Positions 43,032 to 55,144 are shown, counted from the first letter of the stretch. The stretch: DNA of 64,000 nt from Paraescarpia echinospica (GCA_020002185.1 CM034537.1:14415905-14479904), one strand, 5' to 3'. The notes: generated by a model from the letters alone, not told the origin. Translations and numbers: made by a program.

Positions 43032-43700
43032 TTATCTTATGCCGTGCATTGTATCAATCTCGACACCATGTAAAGTAAACACTGATGCAGACAGCACAGT
43101 TTTGTTGGAATTAATAGGAATGTGAAGAGAAGTAGCTAATGCCAGGAAGGACTGAAGACCCCTAGTGCACTGGGTAGACTGAGGAGGTCCGAAAAAAATG
43201 AAGTCATCTAAGATATGAGACAGGTACTCCATATGGAATTTAGTCGCAAGAATCCACTGCAAAGCTTGGGCAAAACATTTAAATGTTTGGCATGAAGTGC
43301 TGCAACCCATTGGTAGACATTTATCAAAACAATATTTACTTTGCCATGTCATGCCGAGGAGTCTGTGATTGGCAGGGTGAATAGGGATAATATGAAATGC
43401 TTCTTGAATGTCTGCTTTAGCAACAAAGTAGCCTTGTCCAATCTCATGGATTATCATGACACAGTCATCTAGCAATTCATAATGTACTTCTGAGTGTACT
43501 TTTGCTATGTGGGAATTGACACTTTAGGAAAATTTAAATCGTGAATTAGTCCAAATTGGCCTGGTGCCTTCTTGTCAACCACACCAAGAGGTGACAGCAC
43601 TACACCTACTGGTGAAGGAGTTGAAAAAGGACCTACTATTCTTCCCGCTGCTACTTCTTGTGCTAGTTTAGTGGTGACAAACTGGTGGTGCTTTAGGGCT
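43032..43700 (-). pseudogene. Reverse transcriptase of the Ngaro-like element
   Basis: The first part reads LAQEVAAGRIVGPFSTPSP, VVLSPLGVVDKKAPGQFGLI and HDLNFP (43680-43530). After stops at 43480-43520 the palm continues: YFVAKADIQEAFHIIPIHP (motif A), CLPMGCSTSCQTFKCFAQAL (motif B) and HILDDFIFFGP (catalytic LDD). It ends near VFTLHGVEIDT. This set of motifs is the DIRS/Ngaro type. Confidence 0.82.
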
Positions 43701-43717
43701 GAAGCATCATTGATATA

Positions 43718-44187
43718 CTAATTATTCTGGGAACTGCATGTGATGGTTGATGGGATGAGAAAACCGAAGGAAAACCCATGGATTAATCGGTTTTGCTTAA
43801 CCCTTTCGTACCCGACTAGGTACGTTGCCAGCCTGTGGGGTAGGACTGGGGTTGGGAGGCTTCTGGAAAGATCTTTTGAGAGAATAACAATTGACTTTGG
43901 CGTGTCCTTTTCTTCACAGACACTGCAGGCATGCCTGTAGCGGCAATGTCTGTTGGCCCATTTGCCATTACTGTTCCAAGCGAAGCATACACCCGAGTCT
44001 GCCGGTCCTGGTTGCCGGCGGTTCTGGCGAAAAGGCCGGTGTGAACGGGGTGCAGCCAGTAGGGATGCGTCACCATGGACGGTGTCCATGGATAAATCCC
44101 AGTTCGTGGTCTGTCACGGCAATGACGGCAACAAAGCATGGACACACCGGAATTTCTCATCGTATGTGCGCCATGCCATCCCACCAT
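43718..44187 (-). pseudogene. Gag zinc-binding end and RT entry of the Ngaro-like element
   Basis: Minus-strand reading CFAWNSNGKWANRHCRYRHA then CSVCEEKDTP is a Cys/His cluster found at the end of DIRS-order gag proteins. RLIHGFSFGFLIPSTI downstream is the usual start of the RT part. Gag frames at 44187 and 44089 overlap and are shifted. Confidence 0.7.
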
Positions 44188-44635
44188 GGCGTTTCTGCAT
44201 GTCCATGATTCGCATCATGTATGTCAACATTGCTGGTGCCTCTGCAGGGTAGCGTTCTACGTACACACTGGCATACGTACTGAATGCACGCAGCCAGTGT
44301 GCAATGTTGGTGACTGGTGTCACCCTGCCTGGCATCATATGTGGATGCGGCAGCTGACTGAGCGGGTCGAGGGACCAGGACACTTTTGCCAACGATCCCA
44401 GCTCGATGAACTGGTGGGCCCAGATCATCGCCTTGATCTTGGGTTCCAACGTAACCCCCAAAATCAAAAAGGGAGTCATGGCTGACTCACCTTGTCTAGG
44501 CCCAAACTGGGTCGTTCCTGTCATTTGCTGGAGAGTGCTGGCTAGCATAGCTTGAAAGTATGTGTCCTGGCCCCCATTAGAAGATGTCCCTGGCTGTTGC
44601 ATAGGTGCAGGGGTGGACGTCTCGGTTGTTGGCAT
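44114..44635 (-). pseudogene. Gag of the Ngaro-like element
   Basis: 173 codons from MPTTETSTPAPMQQPGTSSN. Motifs: TLEPKIKAMIWAHQFIELGS, VTPVTNIAHWLRAFSTYASV and YMMRIMDMQKRHGGMAWRTY with DEKFR. This matches the general gag of Ngaro/DIRS elements (W-x2-AF-x2-Y and LxYMxxI). It probably binds the element RNA. Confidence 0.65.
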
Positions 44636-44639
44636 CTTC

Positions 44640-46152
44640 GTGTCAAAATGTGGCAGTGGTGTCGATGTCGGAATCGAAACTGAGGGGGACAGTTGTCATT
44701 GCCGCGAGCCTCAGTCAGTTGTGCTTGCGTTTCCTGCAATTGTCACTGCAGATGGAGAATGGTGGTGCGCAACGAGGCAAGATCAGTGTCGCAGTCCGAG
44801 CTGTCTGACTAGTCATCTGCCAGTCTCGCAGGCATCCGAGTTGGCCTCGTGGAGTGTCTGCTTGCAGGTGGAGGGCCGCCCTTCCTCCCATGTTTTACCT
44901 TAGGCATTGATGAAATGGGAAAACACAGCAGGGCAGTTTTCCGCGCATATGGGTTAACATGTTTCCTGAATAGAGAAAGGCATAATGCTGTGGTGCAGAC
45001 CTATTGGCAGGTAATATATGCTTGTAACCAGGCCACAATTGCCTAAAAAATGAAATTCACATAGTGAATCCGGTTATTAAGGTCTGCTGGTAGGTATGTG
45101 TTGATGACAGCGCACCTACAAAAGTGACCTTAAACTCACATTAACATTTGTAGGTCCCACTTAAGTGTAACCTGACCGCAATTAACACACTCCAGTATGT
45201 GTTACACAGCAAAGCCTGTTCGCATAGCACTCAATAATATGGGTGTAAGTAATCGCAAGCCCAACAATACCGGTGTGGTACATAACCTTGCCTGCTCACA
45301 CAACAGAAGATTAGAAAATGGGTGTGTAAACTCATCATCACACTGGGCCGACCATCTTGCAAGCCCAACATAAATGTATAGTTTACAACATGGCCTGTTC
45401 ATGCAACAAAGCTCAACAACATGGGTGTGGAAACACATCATCACCCTGGGCCGACCACATTGCAAGCCCAACAATATAGACATGGTCTAAAACATGGCTT
45501 GTTCATGCAACAAGGCTCAACAACATGAGTGTGGGAACACATCATCACCCTGTCCTGAGTCCTGACCACCTACAATCCCCACAAATGCATGTATGATTAG
45601 TGCATGGAAAGGAAGAGTGGCCTGTCACCAACACTGTACAAACACTATAGTTACTAGTGTGGTCAGCATAACAGCACAGACTGGAAAAAATTGAGATGAA
45701 AGCATATTATTATGCACGCTAAACTCCAAGCTAAAGTCATGGCCACATTCATATGTATGCATTTGGTAGGATGCACATAAATGTAAAGTGCACATCTGCT
45801 AGCTCAAAGTCAAGCACATTCATTTTAGTGTATATAAATATGTAGTCATGATGAATGTCGGCCAGCCTGAATACCTGGTCCTGAAAGAATGACATGGTTA
45901 AACATAACCTGCATGGAGTGTAAGTTACCAGATACGTCAATCAAACCAGCCAGGTATACAATAAGAAAATCCTGAAAAAAATATTGTAGAATGTGGATTT
46001 TGAGGCATCATAATGAATCCAAAGTTCATCACTCATCAGGATCTCGCCTATCAAAGAACAACATGTAGGAAAACATAACATAAAGATACTGCATGGTACG
46101 TCATTGGTGTGACACTACAAATGTAACAACTGTTGGCTTGATGAATCAATGT
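44640..46152. other. Leader region between SGNH and gag, with 104-bp repeats
   Basis: No gene seen. It contains the tandem repeat listed at 45190-45560. Confidence 0.45.
45190..45560. repeat. Tandem repeat of about 104 bp, four copies
   Basis: The phrase TGTTCATGCAACAA-GCTCAA with CATCATCACCCTGGGCCGAC recurs at about 45217, 45293, 45396 and 45500. The last two copies are nearly the same. Confidence 0.85.
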
Positions 46153-46503
46153 CTATGGAGCAAGTTCTCCAACAATATTGGGTGATGAGTATTTAATTAC
46201 AGCTCGACACAGAGACCTGTAATACTTGGTCAAACCAAGTTCATTCAAATGCACGCCATCTGTCATAAGAAATTGTTGCCAGTTTTCCACAAGACCCTGG
46301 TGATGGTGGAATTGAAGGATGCGTGAATTCCGGGGGCCTGCTGCATCAATTCTTGCTTTCAGTAACGTATTGTACAATACAATACGTTCGTTAAAATCTA
46401 CTGGGCAGGGGTACTTGCCTGTTGGTAATCTGCGATGAATTTCCAAAATTATGACCTGTTTGGCATGGTATTTGGATACCAAGATATGAGCAGCGCCCAA
46501 TAC
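46153..46503 (-). pseudogene. SGNH hydrolase, C-terminal part
   Basis: ILVSKYHAKQVIILEIHRRL then LQFHHHQGLVENWQQFLMTD and GVHLNELGLTKYYRSLCRAV. DGVHLN holds the catalytic Asp and His (block V). It is joined upstream to 47683-47945, from which a LINE separates it. Stop at 46153. Confidence 0.8.
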
Positions 46504-47682
46504 CCGCCCTATCAGGCGTCCCGCAGGGCACTGTGTTAGGACCGCTGCTGTTCCTAGTTTATATCAACGACATACCAAACTGCGTGACATCAAACATCAA
46601 ACTGTATGCAGATGACAGTCTACTGTATCGCAGAATCAGCAGCGTGGAAGACTCAGTGCACCTGCGGGAGGACCTCAATAGGCTCCAGGAATGGGAGAAG
46701 ACATGGCTCATGAGCTTCCACCCAGACAAATGTGAAATCTTAAGAATCACCAACAAAACTAAACCTATCCTCTCAGAATACTTCATTCATGACCACAAAT
46801 TAGCCTTAGCCATAGACCACATCCCCAAATCAAAACAGCAGAAAGCTAGGCAAGTGGCAGCGTCTACAGGAGAACACCTACAAAACACTGCAAAGTACCT
46901 AGGCGTTAACATCAATAGCAAACTGTCCTGGAACCACCATGTGGACGCCATCACTAAGAAAGCCAATAGCACCCTTGCCTTCCTTAACCGAAACACCAGC
47001 AACTGCCCTAGACCAGTTAAATCATATTGTTATCAGACATACGTCAGACCAACAATAGAGTACGCTTCTGCCGTCTGGGACCCTGCCACCAAGCGAAACA
47101 TCGACAAACTAGAGATGGTACAGAGGCGTGCTGCCAGATACGTCTATGGTGACTGGCGGCGCCACAGCAGCCCAACCTCCATGCTCCACCAATTGCAATG
47201 GCAGTCCCTAGAACAGCGCAGATGTCTTGCGAGGCTTAACATGATGTACAAAATTCAAAACGGCCTAGTCGACATCCATGCCAGCCTTTACACAAAGCCA
47301 GCCCGTACCCACTGCGCCACAGAACTCTTAGCCGAGGGGCGCAGAGGACATCCGTTCCAATTAATGGTTCAACGTTCCCGAACACAGGCTTTCCAACATT
47401 CCTTTTTTATAGCCACAATAGTACCCTGGAATAACCTAACCGCCCAATCAGTTCAATCTCCCTCCCTAGATGCTTTCAAGCAGTGCCTTGCCAACACTGG
47501 CACAAACAAAGTCTAACTAAGAGTGACCATTGTTGTTTTAACTTGCACTCGCACATGATTTTATAAACAGTTACAACCAGCACTGCACATATGCACACCT
47601 GGCGCACGCAACAAACACCACACCATCCACGAAGTCGTCAGTAATGACGGTAGTGGATTACCGGAAGAAGAAGAAGACGTTC
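46504..47682 (+). mobile_element. LINE RT fragment inserted in the SGNH gene
   Basis: Opens within the polymerase: SGVPQGTVLGPLLFLVYIND (46510), LYADDSLLYR (catalytic YADD), HPDKCEILRIT, YLGVNINSKLSWNHHVDAI, then YVRPTIEYASAVWDPATKRN and VQRRAARYVYGDW. The frame is open to 47516 (about 330 codons). The 3' tail is a short GAA run at about 47668-47682. The unbroken frame suggests a later insertion than the host element. Jockey/CR1-like; it lacks endonuclease and the first half of RT. Confidence 0.82.
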
Positions 47683-47945
47683 GATCGAGTAACCTGACGC
47701 CAAGTCATTAGTCCCAATATCAAGGAAAACAACATGAGGGCACATGCGGCCAACCAAATGCGTCTTATGTTCCAGGTGGGCAGTTGTCATTCCTCCCTGC
47801 CCTACACATGAGACCAAAAGACCGTCAGGGCAAAGTCCAAACTTGCGAGTTTCCCCCTGTTCGTAAACAACTGTAATCTACGAACGAAACTGTGGCCATA
47901 GAACACCACATTGACTGAGTTAACAGGGTAACACCCAGCGTTCAT
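47683..47945 (-). pseudogene. SGNH hydrolase, N-terminal part
   Basis: Starts MNAGCYPVNSVNVVFYGHSF (block I with the catalytic Ser), FVRRL, then after a frameshift in a G-run near 47858 continues CPDGLLVSCVGQGGMTTAHL and PHVVFLDIGTNDLASGYS (block III). Its second half is at 46503-46153. Complete when joined, apart from the frameshift. Confidence 0.75.
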
Positions 47946-50488
47946 GATGAACGGTAATAAAAAACATAACATCATACAAAGCCGAAGGCCAACATTTCAA
48001 TTGCTAAATGTGCAGAAGATACACAATTAGCATATCAAAGACTGAAAAGGCAAGCAAATAAAAGTAGCACAACAAATTAAACCTATGATACAGTATTTGG
48101 CCCACTGGACACACTAGTCTACTAGCAAACGAATGTAAACAAACGGCGAAAAAACGAGGTACTTTAAAATCGCCAGATGGCGATACATATTCAAAAGTAC
48201 ATAGGAAATCCGCTAGATGGCGATACTGAATCCAAGAAATCGCTTTAGAAGTTAACGTAGTCGTAAACAACCGTATACAATCGCACAGTCGCCAACTAGC
48301 GCAAGTGAATTTAGCAAACGTACAAAAATATTAATTATCCGCACACAACGGCAATATCAAAATGCAGGCATTCTAACAACCGACAAATTATGAACTGGTT
48401 GTACACATGCAATCGGTTATGAATCCATGAATCTCATGTTTCCCTTGATTGACGACGTGATGGCGTTGCAAACTACGTACAAGACGCAGTACAGTACGTT
48501 CGCCTGTGGCTGTATCAGTGTATGTGGGCGAATACCGCATAAAACGCTGAATAATTACGTTACAGCCTAAATTCAAGTTAAGACTGATGACTCACCGTCT
48601 AAAATCGTGCACCCAACGTCACACCCGTTTTCGTGGCCGAAAAGACAGAGCGTCGCGCAAACGAGACAAAGCTAAGTAAAGGACTACGAGAAGAGCGCCT
48701 CGGTCGCTTGCGGATGTCTACCGGCAAAAAAATCGCCAAGCAATGTCGCCAAGCGCCAATGTCGTTCGGCTGTTATATATGCTTATAACAAATCAAGAGA
48801 AAATGCCAGCGAAATGTAATAAACAACAGAAAACGGGCTGCAGAGAGCAAACAAACTTTCTCTGTGACAGAGGAATTTAGACTGAGTTTCCCCAGTTCAA
48901 ATACTGGGCAGTGATTGGCTACTACTTGGTCACTGCCTGGTTACCAGAGTGGGTTGTTCCCTTATTGGGATATAGGCTCTCTGGGACCTGTCTGCGACCC
49001 CCTCTGTTGTATTCCCGAGAGATAGCCGTATCCAGCTTAGCGCAGAGGTAACATCAATGGTGACATTGTCCAGATGTGTCTGGCCAATGTTTATGTCTCT
49101 GTGCTGTGAGTAAAATGTATTTAATTCATGCTGGATTAAACACTTATTTGCATGACGACAACGCGGACCTTGAATAATGTATTTTCAATAGGATATTGTT
49201 CAAAATTAGCCATTGCTGTTTCATAATAATAACAACACCAATATCTGTAAATTCAACTTCTTCGCATATGAGCTAGAATGCCACGAAGATTGATAACCAA
49301 TGTTAAGAAATATAAGTGTGGCCCGCTGATCTAATCAAAGTCATTCAAAATGGCCCCTGTTTTAGAAGGTGTGTCAACACTAGTTTTCATCGTGGCATAA
49401 CACTTTGTTCGTTATTTAAATAGGGTCATAATTTAAATAATTATGCTACCCTTGGCAACTAACTATACTTTAAGATAAGAATGTATTATTTTCCAAACAA
49501 TGCTATACTGGAATAAGCTATGTATTTCGGGTAGCGTAAATTAAAGAAATAACAAACATTGCGTTACGTTTGTACAAGGTCCAGCGTTATGAAGCCAAGC
49601 CAACTACCATTTGTAGTTAGCACAATCACCGTTTCCTGCCAGTGCCGTCAACCTTAGCCATCTCCACTTAGTTGACGTTTGTGAAATACAAATCGGAAGC
49701 CTGTGGATCCACCGCAAATCCTACCAAACCACCTGTAATTAAAATATTTAGATTCTGACTAAACAAATTGAAGGTACCAATAGTGGTAGGACATATTGGT
49801 GCTTATCGTCGTGTGTTGTGACGTGGGTTGTACTTGTAAGTCTTGATTAATCATATTCATGATTGTTAATCCACACGTATAGAATAACAATGTTAGAAAT
49901 ATAGACATGCTTAAAGCACAATGTGTAAATATAAAAAAAATCAAGCCACACGTGAATGGTAACATAACAATCTATGGCGACTTGCTGCAGAAGCATTCTG
50001 GTTCTAAATAACATCTTGTTAAATATGTTGAAAACCAGAAAGAGCATCCTTTACGAAAACAATATTTACTTGCTTGAAACAAATATCAATGGTTTAGCAA
50101 TGGGTTGATATAAAAGACAATAACGCGTGTGAATTATATTATAATTATGATGACTTACCTTCAATGAGAACGATCGATCTGTCGGAACAAACAAGTTTAG
50201 CGCGAGAGATACTTCTTGGGCTAACGTTACTCCAATAGAGGTATCCATGAACTTCGTCTATTTCCATGTCGCCAGTTCATCCTGCACGATCTGACACACG
50301 CACGCACACATAATGTATTACTTGCATGTAAGAACAGTTTCATTTTCAGCTGCTTGTTCTGTTATGACATGCACGCACGCACGCACGCACGCACGCACGG
50401 ATGCACGGCTGATGGACGCACGTACGCACGCACGCACTCACTCAATCACTCACTCACTCACACACACATTACACACACGCACACGCGA
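47946..50488. other. Unassigned region before the palindrome
   Basis: No gene supported. It carries CGC-TAGATGGCG motifs at 48165-48305 (listed separately) and an ACGC microsatellite at 50371-50398, followed by CTCA/CA repeats to about 50480. Confidence 0.45.
48165..48305. repeat. CTCF-like motif cluster, left of the palindrome
   Basis: Close copies: AAATCGCCAGATGGCGATAC (about 48169), AAATCCGCTAGATGGCGATA (about 48207), AAATCGCTTTAGAAG (about 48237) and CAGTCGCCAACTAGCGCAAG (about 48286). Confidence 0.55.
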
Positions 50489-50936
50489 TTATGAAAATCA
50501 GCGCCCCCTGGTGGATAGGTTACGAACTGAAAGAGAAGTACAAATAACTCACCCTAGCGGATTTCAGTGAACCAAATATCGATACTGCTTAAGTTCGTGT
50601 CTCTTGTTTCTTTTTTCTCTTTTTACTATAAAAATAGGTCAAAGACGTCATTAAACAGATCAGTGACATTGTTAAATAGGCTAATGCGCAATGGTGTCTT
50701 TTCTTATGTCCCATAGGTTGTCGACCATTTGTTTAGGTGTAGGCCTCTCCTAGCCTATACATTTACAACTTTAACGTAGGTCCAAACCTGACGAATAGAT
50801 AGAGAGAACTAATAAAATAAGTAAAATTATGGCACTTCTTGTTACCATACATATCTACGACCTTCCCCTCACCCTGTTTGTACATTTTTGCCTATCAATG
50901 TCTCTTATTACTTGCATATTGCGTACCTATGTATGT

Positions 50937-51754
50937 TATTTTATCACATGGCCTCGTTCATAAATGCCGATATGGTCAGGCAATTATATTATGCCTATGT
51001 ATTTCCCCATATTAATTATGGGATTGAATTATATGGATCGGCTTGTAAAACTAACTTATCTAAAATACAAGTTTTACCAAATTTATTACTTAAAACATTA
51101 GCAAAACGTCACCGCCGTGACAGTGCCACAGCATTGCATAGGGAACTTAATATACTTAAAGTTCAGGAACTATTTAAACTAAATGTTCTAATATTTGTGT
51201 ATAAACAGCGTACGAATCAACTTCCTAGTCTATTCCACCAATTTTACCAATGTAATAGTGACTTCATAATCAGAAGTTCCAGACAGGAGAACAATTTATA
51301 TATACATAGATGTAATTATAGAACTGGAGAGAACTCCTTGAAAGTAATAGGGGCTCGTCTTTGGAATAAACTACCTGTAGACATTAAACATTCGAAAACG
51401 CTAAATATGTTTAAGCATAAAGCCAGGAGCTTTATAATTGGCATTAACTAAAGCTTAAATCTAATTACATATTGTAAAAATTCGCTTGTGAATTTGTTCT
51501 TATATTGGTACAACATCTCTAGCTTTAATTTACAGAAGTCGTTAACCTGAAGCTATTTCAATTGAATGCAACCTTTATATACGTAATATTATGTATGTGG
51601 GAGTAACCTATATGAATTTGATTTAATTGGCTACCAGCTCGATAAGTTATACTTCTCTGGTAGCCACCTCATCTGTGTTACATTGCTCTTGAATTGTGCT
51701 GTATATTATCTGGATGAGAAAATAAATTTACTTTACTTTACTTTTCTTTATTAA
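50937..51754 (+). mobile_element. LINE 3' fragment inserted only in the left arm
   Basis: An open stretch reads MVRQLYYAYVFPHINYGIEL, LPNLLLKTLAKRHRRDSATA, then VIGARLWNKLPVDIKHSKTL: the C-terminal region of a jockey/CR1-like RT. The 3' end is AAAATAAATT then (TTTAC)n at about 51718-51744. In the right arm the flanks meet directly (GTATGTT next to ATTAATGG, 60832-60842), so the element entered after the two arms existed. Confidence 0.85.
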
Positions 51755-52242
51755 TGGCAGACGTGAAGTGATTCCTGAACATGTAACATTCTTTGAGACA
51801 TCTTTATCAACAAAATCGAGGTCTCGCAATGCTTTAACATTCATCAGTGCTATAGTTTTTAAACAACGCTACAGTTTTACATAGGACATTTGCACTTACC
51901 ACAGTTGATTACCCGGATGCAAGCTGGTATGAACTTGTATTCCCAAAACTCTCCCTGACGGATAGATCATGAAGTACAAACATCATCCCTGACGGATATC
52001 AGTGAACCAAATATCGATAGTGCTTAAGTTCGTGCCTCTTGTTTTTTGTCAAGTGTTTACTCCTGGTGGATACATCATCATCAACTGAAAGCACCCCTGT
52101 TAGATAAGTGGTGAACTAAATAACTACTCTTCGGTCTGCGCTTTTGTACTTTCTACTCTGAGGTCCGTGCTTTTGAATTTTCTATTCTGCAGTCGGTGAT
52201 CTTTCGGCACGCCCACGTGACCATTATGTTCTGTCGAACTGT

Positions 52243-52250
52243 TATAAAAG
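52243..52250 (+). promoter_or_regulatory. TATA box of the left-arm zinc-finger gene
   Basis: TATAAAAG lies 46 bases before the ATG at 52296, so transcription would start about 20 bases before that ATG. The same element is in the right arm (60331-60338, minus). Confidence 0.65.
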
Positions 52251-52295
52251 GCCTGCGTCTGATTTTTGTGGTCATTATATCTTGCATTTTGGAAG

Positions 52296-53254
52296 ATGAA
52301 CAACATGACTAGTGATAACGTCCGACAAGAGAGTTTGCTACCGAAGGCGCAGCCTTCTCCGGCTATGGGCCCACTCGACTTCTCGACCCCGACAATCAAT
52401 CCGGACCAACAACCAGCGACCAGTTCAACGACCAGTTCGACGACCAGTTCGACGACCAAAACAATTTCGTCACCAGCTCAGTCAACCAATTCAACCATCA
52501 ACCCGACGTCTTCACCTCCGACGAAACGTCGGAAGCTTTTGCCTCGTTATGCCTGCTGCATGTGTGGCAGTACCTTCAAGTATAAAGGGAATTGGCCCGC
52601 TCATGTGAAGCAGGGCTGCTGCCAAAGGAAGCAAGATAAACAGCGGCGACGTAAAGAACAACTTGAAGAGATAATAGTAAGTTTCAATTTATCATAGTGT
52701 TCAAATGTTATTCAGGTCTTGTTCTAAGTCAAAACCTGCTACAAAGAACATAATATTATATTTCTCTTGTACATACCAGTTGACCATTCGTTATTAAGCT
52801 CATCTCGTTACTGTTTCAGCGACAAGAAAACGAGCCCATTGCTACAACCGTCGCTACTTCTGCTTCTTCTCCACATATCGCGGGAACTGGCAACCGACTA
52901 CAGTTACCATCTGTCAACCGACTACCATCACCGTTGTACCACGATAGTACTATGGCTAACGTCATCCTCAAAACACTCAACTTCCACGCACCTGCAGCCT
53001 TCAACGACACCAACTTAGACGAACCAATTAGCCGACCGTTCGTGACAACTTCTGTCGACACGACCGATATGACAACTTCGACCATTCCTGTCGATGTCAG
53101 AACTTTCACTGATACTGCCCATGTCACAACTTCCGCTCCTGCGCATGTCACAACTTTCCCTCCTACCATCACTTCAACGACTACCAAAACTTATATGCAT
53201 CGGAGCCCTCTACCACGGGGCTGGAGAGCCTATCTGTTCGATGTGTACCATTGA
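52296..53254 (+). CDS. Two-exon C2HC zinc-finger protein, left arm
   Basis: Exon 1 is 52296-52676 (127 codons) and exon 2 is 52820-53254 (144 codons and TGA); intron GTAAGT...CTGTTTCAG, phase 0. Total 271 residues. The protein starts MNNMTSDNVRQESLLPKAQ. A Ser/Thr/Pro-rich stretch follows, then basic PTKRRKLLPR (nuclear signal-like) and the finger CCMCGSTFKYKGNWPAHVKQ with GC (C-x2-C-x12-H-x4-C), then QRKQDKQRRRKEQ. Exon 2 is Thr-rich and has no known domain. DNA binding is likely; function unknown. A second finger (CSMCTIDFPVTEMKKTLTRH, IAC) lies at 53245-53313 in the next frame, so alternative splicing or a frameshift may extend the protein. Confidence 0.6.
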
Positions 53255-53620
53255 TTTCCCTGTGACCGAAATGAAGAAGACGCTTACACGTCACATAGCA
53301 TGTAGCATCTTTGAAGTCTCAAGACGACAGTGCCGCGGTTGCGAGATAGACCATCCTAGTAAATTTGTAAAAGTGTTTTGTTAGATGCCGGTGTGAAACT
53401 ATCCGACGTAACAGTCGAACAGTTGTGTAATATCAAGTGTTGGTTGCAAGAAGTCGTTTCGAAACAGTGGCGAAACACTATGAAACAAATGGTTCTGACA
53501 CTAATGAGGATGAGGTTGATTAAAGACTGGTTGACTGTCTTGAATAGCACCGCAACCAAGTATCCGAACCGACTTTGTTGGACCCACAAGGGCTCCTCGC
53601 CGTACTGCAGACAAGACTGA
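53255..53620 (+). pseudogene. Shifted-frame zinc-finger continuation, left arm
   Basis: Beyond the TGA of the spliced ORF the other frames continue protein-like: CSMCTIDFPVTEMKKTLTRH, IACSIF, CRGCEIDHPSKFVK, then in a further frame VLLDAGVKLSDVTVEQLCNI and KDWLTVLNSTATKYPNRLCW. Two one-base shifts (near 53200 and near 53372) would join all into one frame. The right arm has the same shifts, so they predate the duplication or are real splicing or frameshift features. Confidence 0.45.
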
Positions 53621-53741
53621 AGTAGTGAGGTGTGGTATTGTCTTGTACACGATTAAACTTTACAAGACTCTGTATAAATGTCTAGTCTCTGGTTCTTGTA
53701 GTTATGGAGCGTGACATGTAAATACGTTTGTGTTGTTCACG

Positions 53742-53747
53742 AATAAA
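53742..53747 (+). terminator. PolyA signal of the left-arm gene
   Basis: AATAAA in GAATAAACTG, about 490 bases after the TGA; mirrored at 58834-58839. Confidence 0.5.
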
Positions 53748-53999
53748 CTGTGCAAACCTTATCTTGTGTCTTTACTTAACCAAACTAAGACCAACGACTT
53801 CCACGAATCAAACTTTGACTAGCGAGATGCACGAACCAATCATTCAAACAAACTTGTCGGACAAACGAAACACCAAACACTTAGACCAAAGAGTGACAAG
53901 AAACAAACTTATTGGACAAACGAAACATCAAACACTTAGATCAACGAGGTGCAAGAACCAATCTTCTACGATTCTCTTCAGTCCACCGAATACACAGGT

Positions 54000-54307
<308 letters not shown>

Positions 54308-54369
54308 AACTACTCCATCGTCGACACACTTCCGAGAATGTTAGAACTTTTGAGTCAGCCATTACAGCA

Positions 54370-55130
54370 CTAAACTTAGCCGTACACGTGACACAAATTG
54401 AACTTAGACCAACTAGTCGGACAAACGAAACACTAAACTTAGCCGAACATATGGTACGAATTGAACTTAGACCAACTATTTGGACAAACGAAACACTAAA
54501 CTTAGCCGAACACGTGACACAAATTGAACTTAGACCAACTGGTCGGACAAACGAAACACTATACTTAGCCCAACAGGTTGCACAAATTGAACTTAGACCA
54601 ACTAGTTGGACAAACGAAACACTAAATTTAGCCGAACACGTGACACAAATTGAACTTAGACCAACTAGTCGGACAAACGAAACACTAAACTTAGCCCAAC
54701 AGGTTGTACAAATTGAACTCAGACCAACTAGTTGGACAAACGAAACACTACACTTTGACCAACACGCTGCACGAACCAAACTATAGACACGAGTTGTACA
54801 AACGAAACACTAAACTTAGCCGAACACGTGGTACGAATTGAACTTAGACCAACTAGTCAGACAAACGAAACACTATACCTTGACCAACACGCTGCACGAA
54901 TCAAACTATAGGCACGAGTTGTACAAACGAAACACTAAACTTAGCCGAACACATGGTACGAATTGAACTTAGACCAACTAGTCGGACAAACGAAACACTA
55001 TACTTAGCCCAACAGGATGCACAAATTGAACTTAGACCAACTAGTCGGACAAACGAAACACTATACTTTGACCAACATGCTGCACGAATCAAACTATAGA
55101 CACGAGTTGTACAAACGAAACACGTTGCAC
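54370..55130. repeat. 63-bp minisatellite, left arm
   Basis: Units CGGACAAACGAAACACTAAA + CTTAGCCGAACACGTGACAC + AAATTGAACTTAGACCAACT + AGT repeat about 11 times with drift. The unit is exactly 21 codons, and the frame TNETLNLAEHVTQIELRPTS is open on the plus strand and another is open on the minus strand. Shorter relatives lie at 53840-53955 and 55690-55790. Confidence 0.9.
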
Positions 55131-55144
55131 GAACCACGTCAAAT

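Larger units (their letters stand above)
38791..47945 (-). mobile_element. Ngaro/DIRS-like tyrosine-recombinase retrotransposon with two nested LINEs
   Basis: Minus-strand coding pieces occur in the order SGNH hydrolase (47945-47683 and 46503-46153), gag (44635-43718), RT (43700-43032), RNase H (42834-42496 and 39866-39770) and tyrosine recombinase (39761-38905). Recombinase in place of a DDE integrase, the RNase H end HVPGKTNIIADALSRFQ, and the gag Cys/His cluster mark DIRS-order elements. An SGNH passenger points to the Ngaro group. LINEs at 39867-42495 and 46504-47682 split two genes. I could not define the terminal split repeats, so the outer limits are approximate. Confidence 0.75.

Noticed and set aside
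45202..45483. 93-codon minus-strand frame with Cys-rich words
   Set aside because: Its apparent repeats are the 104-bp tandem repeat; no domain is visible.
50371..50570. 85-codon frame over ACGC and CTCA repeats
   Set aside because: The Ala-Arg-Thr-His repeats are read from the microsatellite, and no conserved part exists.
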